This document shows positions 29,349 to 32,426 of a stretch of 32,426 nucleotides of DNA, piece by piece. The DNA is from Gloeopeniophorella convolvens. Taxonomy: Eukaryota > Basidiomycota > Agaricomycetes > Russulales. Location of the stretch: assembly GCA_022496205.1 (NCBI GenBank), contig WTXD01000136.1:1-32426 (forward strand), in the 5' to 3' direction. The first letter of the stretch is position 1. Each line of letters begins with the position of its first letter. The position numbers and the translations under genes are program-made. The notes beneath the pieces were generated by a model that was not told the DNA's origin, searched no databases, and worked only from the letters and a program-made list of their open reading frames with translations.

Positions 29349-30800
29349 GGCGCTTAGATAGGGTATCGGATGCCGGTCCTGCGGCGTCAGGATGTTCAGT
29401 GTGATAGAGGTCCAGCAGGTCGTCCGCGTGAACCTCGGACGCCGTGACCCACTCGTTATCCGAGTCTGGGTAGCCCTTCCATTTCACGAGGTACTGCAGC
29501 TGACGGCGGAAGAAGCGAGAGTTCTGAATGGATTCGACTTCGTACTCTTCTTCTCCTTCGATGAGGTCAGGTGGAGGACGGGGAAAGTTCTCGCCGTGTT
29601 CCCGTGTCTCGCGATAAGGAAGAAGGCGGGACACGTGAAAGACGTCGTGAATCCTCATCGATGGGGGAAGTTCCAGTTGGAATGTCACCGGGGATAGTTT
29701 CCGTATGATGCGGAAGGGACCATGGCGTCGAGGGGCTAGTTTCAGCGTTGGATACGCTGTCGGTAAGTGACTTCCCTCGAGCCATACAAGGTCTCCTTCT
29801 GCCAACGTAGGCAGCTGACCACCGGCCTTCCGCTTCATCATGTCAGCTGTCCATTCTAGAGCTTCTCGCGCCGCAAGGCGGTGACTGCGCAGCAGTTCGA
29901 GTCGGTCAGTAATCCGGGGTATCGATGAGGCCGTTCCTATCGGCCAATCAGAATGAGGGTGGTAGCCCATCAGGGCTTCGAACGGGGATAGTTTCGTCGC
30001 AGCACTCTTCCAGGAGTTGTGCGAGAATTCTGCGAATGGAAGCCAGTCGGCCCAGTCATCCTGTCTGCCATTCACCCAGAACCGCAGGTACTGTTCGAGC
30101 TGCTGGTTAACGCGCTCCGTTTGTCCGTCGGTCTGGGGGTGATAGGCTGTGGAGATGTTCTGGCTAATGCCCAGACGTCGGCACAGTTCGCGGGTAAAGG
30201 AAGATGCAAAACGAGGGTCACGATCAGAAATGATACGGCGTGGTAGTCCAAATCGTCGGTAGACGTTATCCAGATATAGCTTCGCCACTCCTTCGGCTGT
30301 GATCGTTTCATTGCAGGGTACGAATACCGCACCCTTTGTGCAATCGTGGTCAACGATCACAAGAATAGAGTCGAAGCCGCGAGATATCGGGAGTTTGACA
30401 ATGAAGTCCATCGACACGGTCTGGAACGGACCTGCATCCGGATCGGCATAGATCGGCATAAGTTCCGGTTTCTGCCGATTAGTCCGGACCTTCAGCGCTT
30501 GACAGTCAGCGCATCCATTAACGTAGTTTTTGACGAACTCGTTAAGGCCCGGCCAGTCCCACTGTCGCCGTATCAACTCCTGGGTGTTCGTTATGCCGGG
30601 ATGTCCGGCGGAGGGGGTGTCGTGATGGGCGCGAACGATATCGCGTCTGAGTGTTTCGTCCGTGTCAGCCGGTATCCAGAGCTGTCCTTTCTCGGTACGC
30701 CACCATCCATCCGACTGTTTCGTACAGCCAGTCGGTGCTTTCGTTTTGTCACCCCAGAGCTGGGCGACTCGAACACGATCCTCGAGGGATGGCGTTCCTG
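29335..30800 (-). CDS. Chromovirus integrase with C-terminal chromodomain (pol, 3' part)
   Basis: The frame is open well upstream of the internal ATG at 30576, so I extend it to the junction with RNase H. An H2C2 zinc-binding region comes first (AHHDTPSAGHPG, then GCADCQ). The catalytic core has Asp in VSMDFIV, Asp in IISDRDPRF and Glu in DGQTERVNQ; the last two are 35 residues apart, the DD35E pattern. A GPFRII/YPTLKLAPRR region follows, and a chromodomain lies near the C-terminus (YEVESIQ, YLVKWKGY, NEWV, about 29390-29550). It integrates cDNA, with the chromodomain directing it to modified histones. It should be fused to the reverse transcriptase, but here a one-base frame change near 30805-30820 separates them. 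Confidence 0.9.
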
Positions 30801-32426
30801 TCAGAACGTCGAATTTATGAAGACCTCGGGAGGGAGTATGGCCACTTCTTCGTGTTCGATGGAGCCATCGTCATGGTCGGGTCGTCGAGAGAGGGCGTCG
30901 GCAGGGGTATGTTGTTTTCCAGGGACGTGCTGGATGACGTAGTTGAATTCGGCGAGGTCTCCGTACCACCGCGTCTGGCGATGCGAGACCTTTCGAGTTT
31001 CCTTAAAGAATAATAAGTTACGATGGTCCGTGAGTATCGTAATTGGGTATTTGGCTCCTGCTAAGTAGTGGCGCCATTCCTTCAGCGCTTTTATAATAGC
31101 TAGGAGTTCTCTGTCGTAAACGTCGTATCTCTGTTCAACGGGTGCAAATGAGTGTGAATAATAGGCTATAGGGTGTCGTCGTCCGTCGACACCCTTCTGT
31201 GAAAGTACTGCACCACATGCAAAGGAGGAAGCGTCTGTTTCGAGGAAGAAAGGTTTATCGTGATCAACGTGAATAAGTACGGGGTTCGAAAGGAAAGCGT
31301 CTTTGAGTCGTTCGTAAGCAAGCTGGCAGTCATCAGTCCAATGGAAGGGGGTATCGTTCTTCGTAAGGGTATTCAAGGGTCGAGCAATCTTACCGAAATC
31401 CCTGATAAAACGACGATAAAAGTTCCCAAACCCGAGGAACGCTCGTACTTGCTTGACGGTCTTTGGAACTGGCCAGTCCCTGATACCGTCAAGCTTCACG
31501 GGGTCCATCTCGATCTGATCGCCATTCAGGATCATACCGAGATAGTCCACCTTCGTGCTCTCGAAGGTACATTTCTCGGGTTTCAAGTAAAGGTCGTTAT
31601 CGAGTAGCTTCTGAAGCACTCGTTCGACCATATTTCGGTGGATAGTGATGTCGTCGGGGGTCGCGATGAGGATGTCGTCCATGTAGATGAATACGAGACC
31701 GGAGTCGATCTCTTCCTTGAACAGTTCGTTCATCATGGTCTGAAATGTGGATGGGGAGTTCGTGAGTCCAAAGTACATGACCATGGGTTCGAAGAAGCCG
31801 CGATTCGTTTTGAATGCGGCCTTCCACTGATCGCCTTCTTTGATGCGGATATTGTTGTATCCCCATCGTACGTCGAACTTCGTGTAGAGCCGGGCGGTCT
31901 GGAGTTTATGGAGTATCTCTTCGATGAGCGGAAGAGGGTAGTGGTTTTTGACTGTATAGGTATTCAGCTGGCGGTAATCCTGTACAGGTCGAAGTTTCCC
32001 ATCCTTCTTTTTAACAAAGAAGAAGGGAGAAGCGTATGGAGAGCTAGACGGTCGGATGTATCCCTTCTTCAGATGTTCGTCCAGGAAGGACTCTAACGCC
32101 ATCTGCTCTGAAGGGGACAAGGGATATATTTTACATGGGAGTGATGGGGGCGCGTCATCTTTCAAGTCGATGGGATGATCCCATGGTCGCGACTCTGGGA
32201 ATCTTTGCGCCGCCTCCTCACTAAACACTTTGTCGAAGCGTCGATAGTGAGGAGGAATGGGACTGGGTTTCGTTTTATTCGGGTCGAGTGCAGCTTCGGC
32301 GAGCTGCTGCACCTGGGTTACTCGGAAGAGGCGAACCTCGTCGACAAGTTCTGGCGGCGACCCAAAGTAGATTTCATCTTCTGCGTCTAGGTTCAGGGGT
32401 TCTACTCCTGAGAGATAGAGTTGAAC
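30801..32426 (-). CDS. Chromovirus reverse transcriptase and RNase H (pol, 5' partial)
   Basis: The frame is open through the right edge, so it is partial; the GTG at 32312 is only an internal codon. The reverse transcriptase carries KLRPVQDYRQLN, TKFDVRWGYNNIRI, FGLTNSPSTFQ and the catalytic YMDD box (IYMDDILIATP, near 31680). The connection and RNase H domain follow: FLGFGNFYRRFI, FFLETDASSFACGAVL, YDRELLAIIKALKEWRHYL, LTDHRNLLFF and ADALSRRPD. These enzymes copy the element RNA and degrade the template. It ends at a TGA after PPEVFINSTF, where related elements run straight on into the integrase spacer; the next frame continues with LTGTPSLEDRV. One base has been lost or gained there. Confidence 0.93.
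   Translation of the reverse strand, partial: VQLYLSGVEPLNLDAEDEIYFGSPPELVDEVRLFRVTQVQQLAEAALDPNKTKPSPIPPHYRRFDKVFSEEAAQRFPESRPWDHPIDLKDDAPPSLPCKIYPLSPSEQMALESFLDEHLKKGYIRPSSSPYASPFFFVKKKDGKLRPVQDYRQLNTYTVKNHYPLPLIEEILHKLQTARLYTKFDVRWGYNNIRIKEGDQWKAAFKTNRGFFEPMVMYFGLTNSPSTFQTMMNELFKEEIDSGLVFIYMDDILIATPDDITIHRNMVERVLQKLLDNDLYLKPEKCTFESTKVDYLGMILNGDQIEMDPVKLDGIRDWPVPKTVKQVRAFLGFGNFYRRFIRDFGKIARPLNTLTKNDTPFHWTDDCQLAYERLKDAFLSNPVLIHVDHDKPFFLETDASSFACGAVLSQKGVDGRRHPIAYYSHSFAPVEQRYDVYDRELLAIIKALKEWRHYLAGAKYPITILTDHRNLLFFKETRKVSHRQTRWYGDLAEFNYVIQHVPGKQHTPADALSRRPDHDDGSIEHEEVAILPPEVFINSTF

Larger units (their letters stand above)
27532..32426 (-). mobile_element. Ty3/gypsy chromovirus, 3' part, continuing beyond the right edge
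   Basis: Minus-strand order is reverse transcriptase, RNase H, integrase, chromodomain, an extra ORF, then a putative LTR. This RT-RH-IN order with a C-terminal chromodomain defines chromoviruses of the Ty3/gypsy group, common in fungi. Protease, gag and the 5' LTR would lie beyond 32426. The copy is defective: a frame change separates RNase H from integrase and a TGA interrupts the extra ORF. Its 3' end interrupts the Ulp1 unit. Confidence 0.9.

Noticed and set aside
1..32426. tRNA, rRNA, CRISPR or riboswitch-like structures
   Set aside because: None recognised on either strand; the eukaryotic context makes CRISPR and most riboswitches unlikely.

Overview
The window looks like an accessory, repeat-rich stretch of a basidiomycete genome, most likely an agaricomycete (wood-decay or mushroom type). 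Evidence is the expanded family of F-box proteins with weak leucine-rich repeats, a protein with two DUF6699 domains, short introns of 50-75 nt with GT...AG ends, and a Ty3/gypsy chromovirus. I saw no bacterial, organellar or plasmid signature. I cannot name the species.

Layout. (1) 1.2-11.3 kb holds four F-box genes: A (1202-3196, +), D (3781-5382, -), E (7474-9180, -) and F (9733-11337, +). A two-domain DUF6699 gene (5773-6813, +) lies between D and E. (2) 11.3-13.7 kb has no gene I can support. (3) 13.7-20.1 kb is a direct tandem duplication of about 3 kb. The left copy carries F-box pseudogene B (14357-16212) with four lesions. The right copy carries intact two-exon F-box gene C (17940-19750). 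The left copy also contains about 0.5 kb missing from the right copy, and that segment is a compact four-exon cytochrome b5 gene (16272-16671) that no single open frame reveals. (4) 20.1-22.0 kb is non-coding as far as I can tell, with short GTTGCAAC-type repeats. (5) 22.0-27.5 kb, minus strand, is a decayed DNA-transposon-like unit: a Ulp1/C48 cysteine protease, a C2HC zinc finger, an intron-rich transposase-like protein and a long C-terminal region. (6) 27.5 kb to the right edge, minus strand, is the 3' half of a Ty3/gypsy chromovirus: reverse transcriptase, RNase H, integrase, chromodomain, an extra ORF after pol, and a putative 3' LTR. This LTR abuts the truncated 5' end of the Ulp1 unit, so the retroelement appears to have inserted into it.

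How the parts relate. A, B, C and F form one F-box subfamily with a shared N-terminal motif before the F-box; D and E form a second. By family analogy they are substrate receptors of SCF ubiquitin ligases and turn over by tandem duplication. The most interesting signals are the canonical -1 frameshift heptamer (A AAA AAG) exactly where the Ulp1 frame meets the zinc-finger/transposase frame, the extra ORF between chromovirus pol and its 3' LTR, and the cytochrome b5 gene confined to one half of a tandem duplication.
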